A stretch of 64,000 bases of DNA, taken from positions 1 through 64,000 of the forward strand of contig JAVIYP010000001.1 of the NCBI GenBank assembly GCA_031323845.1. The letters are read 5' to 3'. Source of the DNA: PUPG01 sp031323845 (GTDB lineage: Bacteria > Bacteroidota > Bacteroidia > Bacteroidales > UBA7960). The translations under genes were made by a program, and so were the position numbers. Positions 25,286 to 34,020 of the stretch are shown one piece after another (position 1 is the first letter of the stretch; every line of letters starts with the position of its first letter). Under the pieces are notes generated by a model. The model searched no databases, was not told where the DNA came from, and saw only the letters and a program-made list of their open reading frames with translations.

Positions 25286-28200
25286 TTACAGGGATACTCT
25301 AAGGTTGAGTCCGAAACTTCTCATTTCCGGATAGGCATACATTTCAAAACCAAGGTTATTGCCCGTGCCGAATGACGATTCCGGTGATATGTTCTTTGTG
25401 TGTTTCATCAGATAAAACAGGTTGTTGGCAAACAATGAGATGGAGGCTTCGCGCAGCGGTGTGCCGGCGAGTCTCGAAAGCGGTATGTTATAACCTATGG
25501 ATACTTCCCTGAATCTAATGTAAGAGGCGTCATAGACAAATGCTTCATGAATCCGTGACACCCTGTCCCAGTATTTTTGCGGGTCAACGGGGTAATATCC
25601 TTCCACACCATTCCTGACGCCATGCACCATAAAGCCGTCTTCCGGGGGGGTGCCTGTTATTTGTGAAATCTGTACGGCCCTGTACCATTCGTCGCGGCCC
25701 TGTTCAGTGAATGCCAGGGTGCCGAATTCAGCGCCCCTCATATTGGTGACGGAAAAGATGTCGTGACCGAGTTTTGAGTCGATGTGGAATCCAAGGAACA
25801 CCCCCTTGTAATTGAAGTTCATGCTGAATCCCCATAACATATCCGGCATGGAAAAACCGATCACATTGTCGTTTTTGATAGCGCCGTCATCGGTTGTCCT
25901 GATGCGTGGGAGGCTCTCGCTGTCGAGAATTATTCTTCCCTGGTCATCCCTGTCGAAGGCTGTGCCAAGGATTACACCCGCGGGGTCGCCCAGCCTGGCT
26001 ACAATGGCCACCCCGGCTGCACCACCCTGTACGATCATGTTAATGTCCTCGCTGATCTCTTCAACCTTGCTCCACTGCCGTGTGAAGTTCACGGAAGCAC
26101 TCATGCCGAAATCCCTGGTTTCAATGATGCGGTACCTGGTAAAAAGCTCAATGCCCCTGTTGTTGACAAAGCCGGAATTGATGTATCCGCTGCTGTAACC
26201 TGAAGAGGGAGCAAGCGGATTTCTGAATATCTGGTCGCGTGTACCGGTCTGATAAAGTGCAATGTCTGTATTCAGCCGGTTGCCAAGCATTATGAGTTCA
26301 AGGCCCACCTCCTGTGAGATCGTGTATTCGCTTTTAAGATTTGGCTCAGGCCTGAATGCATTGATAAACCCGTAAGGCAATCCATGGAACTGGTTCGGGG
26401 TGGTGCCGTACTGGAAATAACGCTGCCCGGCTATACTGCCACCGTTGCCAACTCCCGCAAATGATGCCCTGATTTTGAACATGTCGAAGGAAGCCGGCAG
26501 GTTGAAGGTTTCTTCGAGGAGCCAGCTGGCACTTACAGAGGGATACAGATAGGACCGCAATTCAGGTGCAAGAACCGAGGTCCAGTCATTTCTCAGGGTG
26601 AAGTCAAGAAATAACATCCGGCGGTAATCCATGCTGAGCAGTGCATATAAAGAGTGAATCTCAATGTCAGTCATGCCGTTGCTCGAAATGGGATTAAGAA
26701 AGTTTTGTATCACATAGGGACCGTAGGGGTTGATCAGCCCGCTTTCAGAAGATGCGCTGAGACCGCGGTATTTTCTCTGCATGATGTTGCCGCCAACTGA
26801 ACCGCGTGCGGTGAATGTGCCCCATTGCTGTCCTGCGGTCAGAAGGAAGTCGTAGTTGCCCTCCATAATTTCAAGGCGTGAGAAGTTGCCTGTCGCCCGG
26901 CCTTCTGCTTTGTAATAAGTGTTATGTGCTGTAATTCTTTCTCTTTCATCATTGTAAAAGTCAATGCCCGCCTTGGTGGAAAGTTCCAGATCAAAGTTGA
27001 GGTCGAAGAGTTCTCTAAGATTAAGGTTGAGGCTCACAAAACCCATGATGCGGTTTCTGAGGTCGCGGTTGGTGTTCCGTTCGACCGCCCAGAACGGATT
27101 TTGCAGCAAAGGAGAGGTTGCAAACTGAAGCTGTTCTCCCTCCGGCAGTGAAACAGTCCCGTCGGGATTGACCACGTAGGCCGTGTTCCAGACAACAGGG
27201 AGCCCGGTAACGGTTTCGTAGTTCTCAAGCTGATCAAGGCTCACCGAGGGAGGCATCAACGTCATCAGGTAGATTGGGTTGTCGGGCGATCCGGCCAGGT
27301 TCGGCCTGTTCGCGGTTTCCTGATGAATATAATTTACCCTGCTGTCCAGGGTGAGAAATTCGGATAGTTTGGAGTCAAAACGAAGGTTGAAGGATTTCCT
27401 GTCGATCTCATGACCCGGCAGCATACCCTCGCTTTGGTTCCATGATGCCGAAAACAAAATACCGTTAAGGTCACCTCTTTTGTCAATGGAGATGCTGTGG
27501 TCAATATTGTTTGCCGTTCTGAAAAAATCATCGTAAGGATGACTGGTAACGGGACTCAGCAGCTGCGGCTGTCCGAGAAAATTGGTAACAGTGGTATCGC
27601 CTTTCATCTTTACCCCCCAGCTTCTGGGATTGAGCCGTCCGAATGATCCGCTCGACCCCTGGGCGTAATTGGTTTGAAATTCAGGCCTTATCAAAGGGGC
27701 TTCTCTCGAAATGATTGCCTGGTAGGTGATGCCGATACCTTCTTTTCTTGATCCGCTTTTGGTGGTGATCATGATGACGCCATTCTGACCGCGGGCGCCA
27801 TATAAGGCAGAAGCTGCCCCTCCCTTCAGCACTGAAATGGATTCGATATCGTCAAGATTGATGTTGTTGATGGCATTGCCATAATCAAATCCCCCGAAAA
27901 GGCCACCGCTGGACCCCCCTGAATTATCTATGGGTACACCGTCAACCACAAAAAGCGGGTCGTTGGTGTTGGTCAGCGAATTCGCACCCCTGATAAGAAT
28001 CTTCGATGATCCTCCGGCTCCACTTCCGGACGCTCCGATCTGCAAACCCGCAACCTGCCCCATCAATCCCGACAAAGGGTTGATCCTGCTTGTGTTTGAT
28101 AAAGCCTCTCCATCAACCTGCTGCACGGAATAACCCAATGCTTTGGCCTCCCTCTTGATCCCAAGGGCTGTAATTACAAACTCCTGCAACTGCTCCATCG

Positions 28201-28498
28201 CCAGGGGAAGCACCACCTCGACGTAATCCTTGCCGGCAAAATCAACGCGCATGGTTTCATATCCAATAAAGGATACTACCACTACCGTCTGCCCCTCGGG
28301 CAACTCCAGTGAGAATTTTCCGTCAATATCCGTAGTAACTCCAATGGAGGTGTGCTCCACCATTACAGTGGCACCTGGAAGGGTAAAGCCTTCGGCATCC
28401 TTTACAACCCCGGTAACGGTCTTCTGCGAAAAAGCCGAAATGGTGCAGCATAACAGCAGGAAAGCAAGGGCTGGTAACTGGATTTTCATGTTATTCAT
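25286..28498 (-). CDS. SusC/RagA-family TonB-dependent outer-membrane transporter
   Basis: The 1070-residue protein has a signal peptide to about residue 25 (ISAFSQ), a carboxypeptidase-regulatory-like domain at about 27-112 (VTGVVKDAEGFTLPGATV, SFIGYE), and a TonB-box-like LQEFVITALG. A plug follows with LFVVDGVPIDNSGG and ISVLKGGAASALYGARGQNG, then the 22-strand barrel to the C-terminus. It imports oligosaccharides across the outer membrane using TonB energy. It is paired with the SusD gene downstream and preceded by a ROK gene only 41 bases away in the same direction. It contains no FecR-interacting N-terminal secretin-like domain, so anti-sigma control through this protein is not expected. 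Confidence 0.95.
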   Translation of the reverse strand: MNNMKIQLPALAFLLLCCTISAFSQKTVTGVVKDAEGFTLPGATVMVEHTSIGVTTDIDGKFSLELPEGQTVVVVSFIGYETMRVDFAGKDYVEVVLPLAMEQLQEFVITALGIKREAKALGYSVQQVDGEALSNTSRINPLSGLMGQVAGLQIGASGSGAGGSSKILIRGANSLTNTNDPLFVVDGVPIDNSGGSSGGLFGGFDYGNAINNINLDDIESISVLKGGAASALYGARGQNGVIMITTKSGSRKEGIGITYQAIISREAPLIRPEFQTNYAQGSSGSFGRLNPRSWGVKMKGDTTVTNFLGQPQLLSPVTSHPYDDFFRTANNIDHSISIDKRGDLNGILFSASWNQSEGMLPGHEIDRKSFNLRFDSKLSEFLTLDSRVNYIHQETANRPNLAGSPDNPIYLMTLMPPSVSLDQLENYETVTGLPVVWNTAYVVNPDGTVSLPEGEQLQFATSPLLQNPFWAVERNTNRDLRNRIMGFVSLNLNLRELFDLNFDLELSTKAGIDFYNDERERITAHNTYYKAEGRATGNFSRLEIMEGNYDFLLTAGQQWGTFTARGSVGGNIMQRKYRGLSASSESGLINPYGPYVIQNFLNPISSNGMTDIEIHSLYALLSMDYRRMLFLDFTLRNDWTSVLAPELRSYLYPSVSASWLLEETFNLPASFDMFKIRASFAGVGNGGSIAGQRYFQYGTTPNQFHGLPYGFINAFRPEPNLKSEYTISQEVGLELIMLGNRLNTDIALYQTGTRDQIFRNPLAPSSGYSSGYINSGFVNNRGIELFTRYRIIETRDFGMSASVNFTRQWSKVEEISEDINMIVQGGAAGVAIVARLGDPAGVILGTAFDRDDQGRIILDSESLPRIRTTDDGAIKNDNVIGFSMPDMLWGFSMNFNYKGVFLGFHIDSKLGHDIFSVTNMRGAEFGTLAFTEQGRDEWYRAVQISQITGTPPEDGFMVHGVRNGVEGYYPVDPQKYWDRVSRIHEAFVYDASYIRFREVSIGYNIPLSRLAGTPLREASISLFANNLFYLMKHTKNISPESSFGTGNNLGFEMYAYPEMRSFGLNLRVSL

Positions 28499-28539
28499 AG
28501 TGTCCTGAATTATATATTGGTCATGTTTTGTTTGAAGTA

Positions 28540-29787
28540 TCAGTTCCTGATCAGTTTGTAATGTTCAAAAACCAAAGCACCCGCTCCTTTTAATCCGCCG
28601 AGGTCGCCCAGTTCCGAAAACTCAATCTGGCAGTGGTTCAGCGGATTTACCAGGGCTGTATTCGTAATCCCTGTTTTTACAGGGCCAAACAGTATGCTTT
28701 TCAGCTTGGAGAACTTGCCGCCAATAATGATCAAGTCCGGATTTAACAGGCTTACAATATTGCCGAGGGCATTACCCAGTTTTACCCCCATTTCCTGGAT
28801 GAGCCTGATCGAAAGATCATCGCCAACGAGAGCGGCCTGCATGATTTCGTCGTAGCGTACCATTGACTCTGTTGCGGATTTGGAGAGCATGCTTTTTTCC
28901 CCCTCGGATATTTTTTCCAAAAAGTTTTGTTCCAGGGCATAACCGCCAACATCATTACCCAGGCATTTACTCTTGCCGCAGATACACATTTTTTCTTTTG
29001 TTCCAAACTGCATGTGTCCCAATTCACCGGCAAAGCCCTTCCCTCCGTTTACAATTTTGTTTTCAATGATCAAACTGGTGCCCAGACCCCGGCTCAGGTT
29101 GATGACAATAGCATGGTTTACATCCCTGGCTTTGCCAATTATTTTTTCCGCCTGGCCGAAACAACGGGTGTCGTTATTGAGAAAAACGGGCATGTCATAC
29201 TTTTCAGACATGTAGGTGCCCAAGGGCTGGTCCATGAAATTGAAATAGGTCAGTGACTCTCCTGTTGCACTTATTACACTTCCAGTAATTCCTATCCCCA
29301 TGCCCAGGATGGAATCTTTGAGTATGCCTGAGTTTTCAATACACGTATTGATGAAGGCTTCAATGCTTTTAAGGCATTCAACAGTGTTATTTAATTCAAA
29401 GTCAGTCTTCTGCCTGTAGTACAGTATGTTGAGCCTGGAGTCAATGATGGCAACTGAAATCCTTTTTAACAAGATTTCAATACTGATGGCATGAAAATTT
29501 ACATTCCGCAGTCCGTAAATAAAGGGTCGCCTCCCGTTCTGCGTTTCCTTTTTGCCGATAATGCTCAAAAAACCGTCCTCACGAAGTTGATTCACCAGTT
29601 TTATCCCTGTTGGCGGACTTATTTGAAGTTCGTCACAAATCTCAGGAACGGTAATGCCATAACCGTTCTGAGAAATTGCCTGAATGATGCGCAGTTTCTG
29701 CTGCATTAAACGGCTCTCGTTGGTGTTTTTTGTCAGATCACTATTAAATAATGCCTTCATTATAAGGAAATTACGTTCATACTGCAT
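28540..29787 (-). CDS. ROK-family transcriptional regulator (PUL regulator)
   Basis: The 415-residue protein has an N-terminal winged helix (KLRIIQAISQNGYGITVPEI, then PPTGIKLVNQLREDGFL), followed by a ROK sugar-kinase-like domain: GIGITGSV, LNNDTRCFGQAE with the conserved Asp, GFAGELGHMQF (the ExGH sugar-binding motif) and the zinc cluster CICGKSKCLG. All ligand-binding features are kept, so it should sense a sugar. It is just upstream of susC and in the same direction, so it probably controls, and may be cotranscribed with, the PUL. A second possible start is nine codons downstream (MKALFNSD). Confidence 0.9.
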   Translation of the reverse strand: MQYERNFLIMKALFNSDLTKNTNESRLMQQKLRIIQAISQNGYGITVPEICDELQISPPTGIKLVNQLREDGFLSIIGKKETQNGRRPFIYGLRNVNFHAISIEILLKRISVAIIDSRLNILYYRQKTDFELNNTVECLKSIEAFINTCIENSGILKDSILGMGIGITGSVISATGESLTYFNFMDQPLGTYMSEKYDMPVFLNNDTRCFGQAEKIIGKARDVNHAIVINLSRGLGTSLIIENKIVNGGKGFAGELGHMQFGTKEKMCICGKSKCLGNDVGGYALEQNFLEKISEGEKSMLSKSATESMVRYDEIMQAALVGDDLSIRLIQEMGVKLGNALGNIVSLLNPDLIIIGGKFSKLKSILFGPVKTGITNTALVNPLNHCQIEFSELGDLGGLKGAGALVFEHYKLIRN

Positions 29788-29962
29788 CAGTTTTGCCTGT
29801 GAACAGCAAGGTCGACAATGTTTTCAGACTACAAGTTTATTAAAAAATTAAGATAACTACAACAGAATTTTAATTTTTTTAAAAATATAAGTTTTTGTAT
29901 GATTGGAATCTAATATTAAGATGATGGAATTGTTAGTTTTTATTTATTTTGTAGCCGGCTTA

Positions 29963-29995
29963 TTTGTTTTGTTTCGATGAATATGACTAAATTTG
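29963..29995 (+). promoter_or_regulatory. Candidate promoter of the divergent ROK gene
   Basis: TTTG at 29963-29966 and TAAATTTG at 29988-29995 are spaced by 21 bases, a good match to the Bacteroidota -33/-7 pair. The predicted start of transcription is about 15-20 bases before the ATG at 30018. The 230-base divergent region around it is AT-rich and a likely place for operators of both ROK proteins, but no palindrome stood out. Confidence 0.55.
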
Positions 29996-30017
29996 TTCAC
30001 CCAATGAATATACAGAT

Positions 30018-31157
30018 ATGATTCCTATCAAAGAACCAAGCCATAAACGTGTGTTTTCACTGATACGCGCCCAGCGAAAAGCCTCAGGTGCTATGCTGGC
30101 TAAGCAAACTATGATGCAGCCATCGTCCCTGGTGTATATCCTTAACAGTTTAAAAGACAAGGGATTGATATGTGTGAGTGGTCATGGCGATTCCACTGCC
30201 CGCGGAGGTAAGCGGCCGGTACTTTGGGAGGTAAATAGTAATTATGGCAACATATTGGGTTTGGAAGTTATGCGCCATGGTATAAGGGCGGTGCTCGTAA
30301 ACCTGGCCGGAGAAATTATTCTGAAAGCAGAAAAGGATTTCACTCCTGACAAACCCGAAAAAATCGTTGCGCGGATTGTGCAGATCATTGATGAAATGAT
30401 AGGTGAGTCGGGCATTTCACGAAACAAACTGTTGTACATCTCCCTGGCGGTACCTGGCATTGTTGACCCCTACAGCCAGAAGATCGTTTATTCGTATGGC
30501 CTCAAACTTAAAAACTTCGATTTAAAGACGCGCATAACGGAAGCTTTTGACATACCTGCGGGTATCATCAATGACGCCAATGCGGGTGTCATTGGTGATC
30601 AGTGGTTTACCTCCGGAAGCCTGGCAAACAGCAACAGCTTGTATATTGCCTACAATCCCCTGGCCGGAGGAATTGGCCTGGGCATCATCATCAATAAAAA
30701 GCTTTATACGGGTTCAAATGGCCTGGCAGGCGAATTCTCACTCAGAATTACTGCGCTAAAGGATATTATTGAGGAAAAACTAAAGACAGCGGATCCCGCC
30801 AGAACAAGCATCCCAAATCCTGACAAGCCCGGGAGCATACAACTTAGCGACCTTTATACCTATGCCAACAACCAATGTGAGCTAAGCAAGGCCGTGCTGA
30901 CACAGGTTTGCCAATTGCTGGCCAAAGAGATCAGCAAACTGATCGGCTTGTTTGATCCTGATAAGATAAGCATCGGTGGTGATCTGAGCATTTGTGAGCA
31001 GATGTGCTGCAGCGAAATCCATAAGCATCTCAAAACGATATTGCAAAACGATTATCCTTTTGAAATGACCATGCCGAAGATTGATTATGTGCGATCCAAA
31101 GTTTTTGCCGTAGCCATTGGAGCAACAGCGTTGTATCTGACCAATCTCAGCAATTAG
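30018..31157 (+). CDS. ROK-family regulator lacking the sugar/zinc motifs
   Basis: The 379-residue protein has an N-terminal helix-turn-helix (FSLIRAQRKASGAMLAKQTM) and a ROK-type fold with LAVPGIVDPYSQ and IINDANAGVIGDQW (conserved Asp kept). At the sugar-binding site it reads GLAGEFSLRITAL in place of GxxGExGH, and the Cys-rich zinc cluster is absent. So it keeps the fold and DNA-binding end but probably not normal sugar kinase or sensing chemistry. It is transcribed away from the PUL, next to the PUL's own ROK gene, and ends 17 bases before hemW. It may be a repressor with a changed effector. Confidence 0.85.
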   Translation: MIPIKEPSHKRVFSLIRAQRKASGAMLAKQTMMQPSSLVYILNSLKDKGLICVSGHGDSTARGGKRPVLWEVNSNYGNILGLEVMRHGIRAVLVNLAGEIILKAEKDFTPDKPEKIVARIVQIIDEMIGESGISRNKLLYISLAVPGIVDPYSQKIVYSYGLKLKNFDLKTRITEAFDIPAGIINDANAGVIGDQWFTSGSLANSNSLYIAYNPLAGGIGLGIIINKKLYTGSNGLAGEFSLRITALKDIIEEKLKTADPARTSIPNPDKPGSIQLSDLYTYANNQCELSKAVLTQVCQLLAKEISKLIGLFDPDKISIGGDLSICEQMCCSEIHKHLKTILQNDYPFEMTMPKIDYVRSKVFAVAIGATALYLTNLSN

Positions 31158-31174
31158 CATCCATAGTTTGTCCG

Positions 31175-32323
31175 ATGGCCGGTATTTACATCCATATTCC
31201 CTATTGTCGTCAGGCTTGTCATTATTGCAATTTCCACTTTTCCGTTTCCCGTAAAACCCGGCACGTTTTTCTTAAGGCGCTACTCAGGGAAATTGAGCTT
31301 CGGAAGGATTTTTTTGATGTTTCAGGTAAGAATAAGAAGGCCAGCAGTGTGAAAACGGTGTATTTTGGAGGGGGCACCCCTTCCATACTGCCACCGGAAA
31401 CGCTGGTTCAGGTCGTCCGTAAACTGGAAGAGTTCTTTATGCTTGACAGTGTGGAGGAATTCACGCTTGAAGCTAATCCCGATGATCTTAGTCCCGGATA
31501 CCTGGAGTCGCTGAGTCAAACGCCCGTTGACCGTCTGAGCATCGGCATTCAGTCGTTTCATAAAGCAGACCTCAACTATATGAACAGGGGACACAGTCCG
31601 GCGCAGGCCATGGAAAGCATTGAGAACGCTCAAAAAGCCGGCTTTGAGAACCTGAGTGTGGATCTGATCTATGGCACACCAACGCTGAACGATGGCACAT
31701 GGGTCGATAACCTGAACCGGGTAATTGCCGCGGGGGTGCCTCATGTTTCAGCGTATGCACTGACTGTGGAACCCAAAACCCCGCTGGAATTCTTTATTCG
31801 CAAAGGAAGGGTGCAGCAAGTTGATGAAGAGCAGCTTGCAGGGCAGTTCAGGCTTTTACAGCACCTGATGCGTGAGCGTGGTTACCTGCATTATGAAGTG
31901 TCGAATTTTGCTTTGCCCGGCCACCTTTCGCGGCACAACCTGGCTTACTGGCAGGGTATTCCATATCTCGGACTCGGACCGTCGGCTCATAGTTACGGAA
32001 AAGATCAGCGCTCCTGGAACGTCGCCAACACCTCAGCATACATTGCTTCCATCAACAATAATGTGCTCCCTCAAAGCATTGAAGCACTTACCCCTGAACA
32101 GAAACTAAATGAGTACCTTATGACTTCCCTGCGCACCATGTGGGGCTGCGATCTGGATTTTGTATTAACGGAGTGGGGCGGGCAGCGGGCCGAAATTATT
32201 CTCAAACAAGCCGAAAAATTTATCAGCCGGGGCTTGATGCATCAGCGTGAGTCGGTACTTTTCCTTACGGATGAAGGAAAGCTTTTTGCCGACGGTATAG
32301 CTGCGGATTTGTTCGTTGAGTGA
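31175..32323 (+). CDS. hemW: HemW-type radical SAM protein (heme chaperone, coproporphyrinogen oxidase-like)
   Basis: The 382-residue protein begins GIYIHIPYCRQACHYCNFHF, the CxxxCxxC [4Fe-4S] motif with the HemW-type Phe after it, then YFGGGTPS and LSIGIQSFHKADL, and ends in a C-terminal HemN-like domain. HemW inserts heme into respiratory proteins rather than acting as an oxidase. The closeness to the ROK gene is probably chance. The gene converges with xerD, with only about 40 bases between the stops. Confidence 0.9.
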   Translation: MAGIYIHIPYCRQACHYCNFHFSVSRKTRHVFLKALLREIELRKDFFDVSGKNKKASSVKTVYFGGGTPSILPPETLVQVVRKLEEFFMLDSVEEFTLEANPDDLSPGYLESLSQTPVDRLSIGIQSFHKADLNYMNRGHSPAQAMESIENAQKAGFENLSVDLIYGTPTLNDGTWVDNLNRVIAAGVPHVSAYALTVEPKTPLEFFIRKGRVQQVDEEQLAGQFRLLQHLMRERGYLHYEVSNFALPGHLSRHNLAYWQGIPYLGLGPSAHSYGKDQRSWNVANTSAYIASINNNVLPQSIEALTPEQKLNEYLMTSLRTMWGCDLDFVLTEWGGQRAEIILKQAEKFISRGLMHQRESVLFLTDEGKLFADGIAADLFVE

Positions 32324-32363
32324 TTGATAATTCCCTGTTTTGCTTCTCATTATAATGGATGGT

Positions 32364-33269
32364 TCACTTCCCGGCTCTCGGATGATAGGTGAGCAGATTG
32401 TCACGCAGGTATTCATTGCTCAGGTGGGTGTAAATTTCCGTAGTGGTGATGGACTCATGGCCCAGCATGTCCTGAACTGCACGCAGATCAGCGCCTCCCT
32501 CCACCAGGTGTGTGGCGAAACTGTGGCGCAGGGTGTGCGGACTGACCCTTTTTTTAATGCCGGCAGCCTCGCACAGGTTTTTGATGATAATAAAAACCAT
32601 TACCCGGCTCAGATTTTTCCCGCGGCGGTTCAGAAAAAGGTGGTCTTCATATCCTCGCTGTATGACAATACGGTTTCTGGCTGAATGAACATACAGTTCA
32701 ATGTGTTTCAGTGCAATTTTCCCTGCGGGCACTATCCGCTGCTTGTTACCTTTACCCGTCACGCTCAGGAATTCCTGCCGGAAGTGCACATCCGATACTT
32801 TCAGGTTAATCAGTTCAGACACCCTTAGTCCACAACCGTAGAGGGTTTCGATAATGGCACGGTTGCGTGGTCCTTCCGGAAGGCTCATATCCAGGACACT
32901 GATCATCTTATCGATCTCTGCCACAGACAACACCTCCGGCAGCTTGCGCCCTGTACGCGGCGTTTCCAGACCGGCAGCCGGATTGGTGACTATCGCATCC
33001 TCAATCAGCAAATACTTATAAAAGGCCTTGATGCCGGAAACGATCCTCGCCTGCGTCCGTTCGCCCACACCAAGCTGATGTACCTGGTGAATGAAGGATA
33101 AAAGCTCCTGGTAACCAAGCTTTTCAGGGGGCATCCTCCTGCCTTCTTCCGAAAAATAAGCAGCAAGCTTGTCAACATCTGACAAGTATGCAGCGATGGA
33201 ATGCACAGACATTGATCGCTCCAGCTTTAAATGGGCCTCAAAGCCCTTTCTCCATGCCGCCCAGCTCAT
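32364..33269 (-). CDS. xerD: Tyrosine recombinase XerD-like
   Basis: The 301-residue protein has an N-terminal SAM-like core-binding domain (FEAHLKLERSMSVHSIAAYL) and a C-terminal catalytic domain. The catalytic residues are visible: Arg in YGCGLRVSEL, Lys in TGKGNKQR, His and Arg in HTLRHSFATHL, His in LGHESIT and Tyr in IYTHL. Size and motif spacing fit the housekeeping XerC/XerD recombinase that resolves chromosome dimers at dif, rather than a phage integrase. I give the D name by overall resemblance, not by proof. Confidence 0.9.
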   Translation of the reverse strand: MSWAAWRKGFEAHLKLERSMSVHSIAAYLSDVDKLAAYFSEEGRRMPPEKLGYQELLSFIHQVHQLGVGERTQARIVSGIKAFYKYLLIEDAIVTNPAAGLETPRTGRKLPEVLSVAEIDKMISVLDMSLPEGPRNRAIIETLYGCGLRVSELINLKVSDVHFRQEFLSVTGKGNKQRIVPAGKIALKHIELYVHSARNRIVIQRGYEDHLFLNRRGKNLSRVMVFIIIKNLCEAAGIKKRVSPHTLRHSFATHLVEGGADLRAVQDMLGHESITTTEIYTHLSNEYLRDNLLTYHPRAGK

Positions 33270-33289
33270 AAGGAAGGTGTTAAAAAAGT

Positions 33290-33297
33290 TATTTTTG
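33290..33297 (+). promoter_or_regulatory. Candidate -7 box for the Yip1-like gene
   Basis: TATTTTTG matches TAnnTTTG in the divergent gap between xerD and the membrane-protein gene, about 90 bases before its start. No -33 TTTG was seen. Confidence 0.3.
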
Positions 33298-33387
33298 TCG
33301 ATTTAAAGTTAGAAAAAAGATTTTATGGAGTGAAGATTTTGTTTATTTTCGGGTTTTTGATGAAGTGGTGCATTAATTGCTGTCGTA

Positions 33388-33966
33388 ATGGATAAACCTA
33401 ACAATTTGCGGATCATCTGGATGCTATTAGTAAAGCCTGTCACATTTTTCAGAAGCCTGAAAGAGAATCCCACCGACATCAGACCATTTCTGGTTGCTTA
33501 TGGCATGCCGCTGATCATCCTGGCAGCCGCCGGACGTATGACACGTATCATGCTTTTGTACGGGGCCGGCGAAGAAACCCTCCGCGGCGATCAGCTTGCT
33601 GGGATTTTCCTTATCGGGCTGGTTGCCTATGCGCTGTCAGTATGGCTGGGAGCCTACGGTATTGCACGAATTGCTCCCGCCTTCAGGAGCGATGCCGGTC
33701 ACGACAAAACCATGTTGATGGTCATGCTTGCTTATACCCCTTATCTGCTGGCTCAGCCACTTTCACTCATATATCCTTACATGCCATTTTTCCAGGTTGC
33801 AGCTATGATATATACGGTATATCTGTTCAGTAAGGGAGCCCGCGAATTGCTGAATGTGGCAACCGGTAAACTGCTCGGGTTTACCCTGATCAGTTACTTT
33901 TTGATTTTTGGCATTTCACATCTGGCAACGCTGATGCTGACAGAATTGTTTATCTTTGCCGGGTAG
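33388..33966 (+). CDS. Yip1-domain-like inner-membrane protein
   Basis: The 192-residue protein opens with NLRIIWMLLVKPVTFFRSLKEN, typical of bacterial Yip1-domain proteins. Five or so hydrophobic helices follow (FLVAYGMPLIILAAAG, LAGIFLIGLVAYALSVWLG, MLMVMLAYTPYLLAQPLS). Bacterial members have no agreed function. It stands alone between divergent xerD and the M23 gene, and a hairpin closes it. Confidence 0.75.
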   Translation: MDKPNNLRIIWMLLVKPVTFFRSLKENPTDIRPFLVAYGMPLIILAAAGRMTRIMLLYGAGEETLRGDQLAGIFLIGLVAYALSVWLGAYGIARIAPAFRSDAGHDKTMLMVMLAYTPYLLAQPLSLIYPYMPFFQVAAMIYTVYLFSKGARELLNVATGKLLGFTLISYFLIFGISHLATLMLTELFIFAG

Positions 33967-33969
33967 AAA

Positions 33970-33994
33970 CCGGCTGCTTTATGCAGACAGCCGG
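33970..33994 (+). terminator. Candidate terminator hairpin after the Yip1-like gene
   Basis: CCGGCTG and CAGCCGG form a perfect 7-bp stem with an 11-base loop directly after the stop codon. The downstream T-tract is short (CTTCAGTGTTT), so termination strength is unsure. The M23 gene starts 27 bases further on. Confidence 0.5.
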
Positions 33995-34020
33995 CTTCAG
34001 TGTTTAACCGAATTCTTGTT

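Noticed and set aside
32364..33269. Tyrosine recombinase as a sign of an integrated element
   Set aside because: Length and motifs fit the housekeeping XerC/XerD type, and there are no att-like repeats or phage genes nearby.
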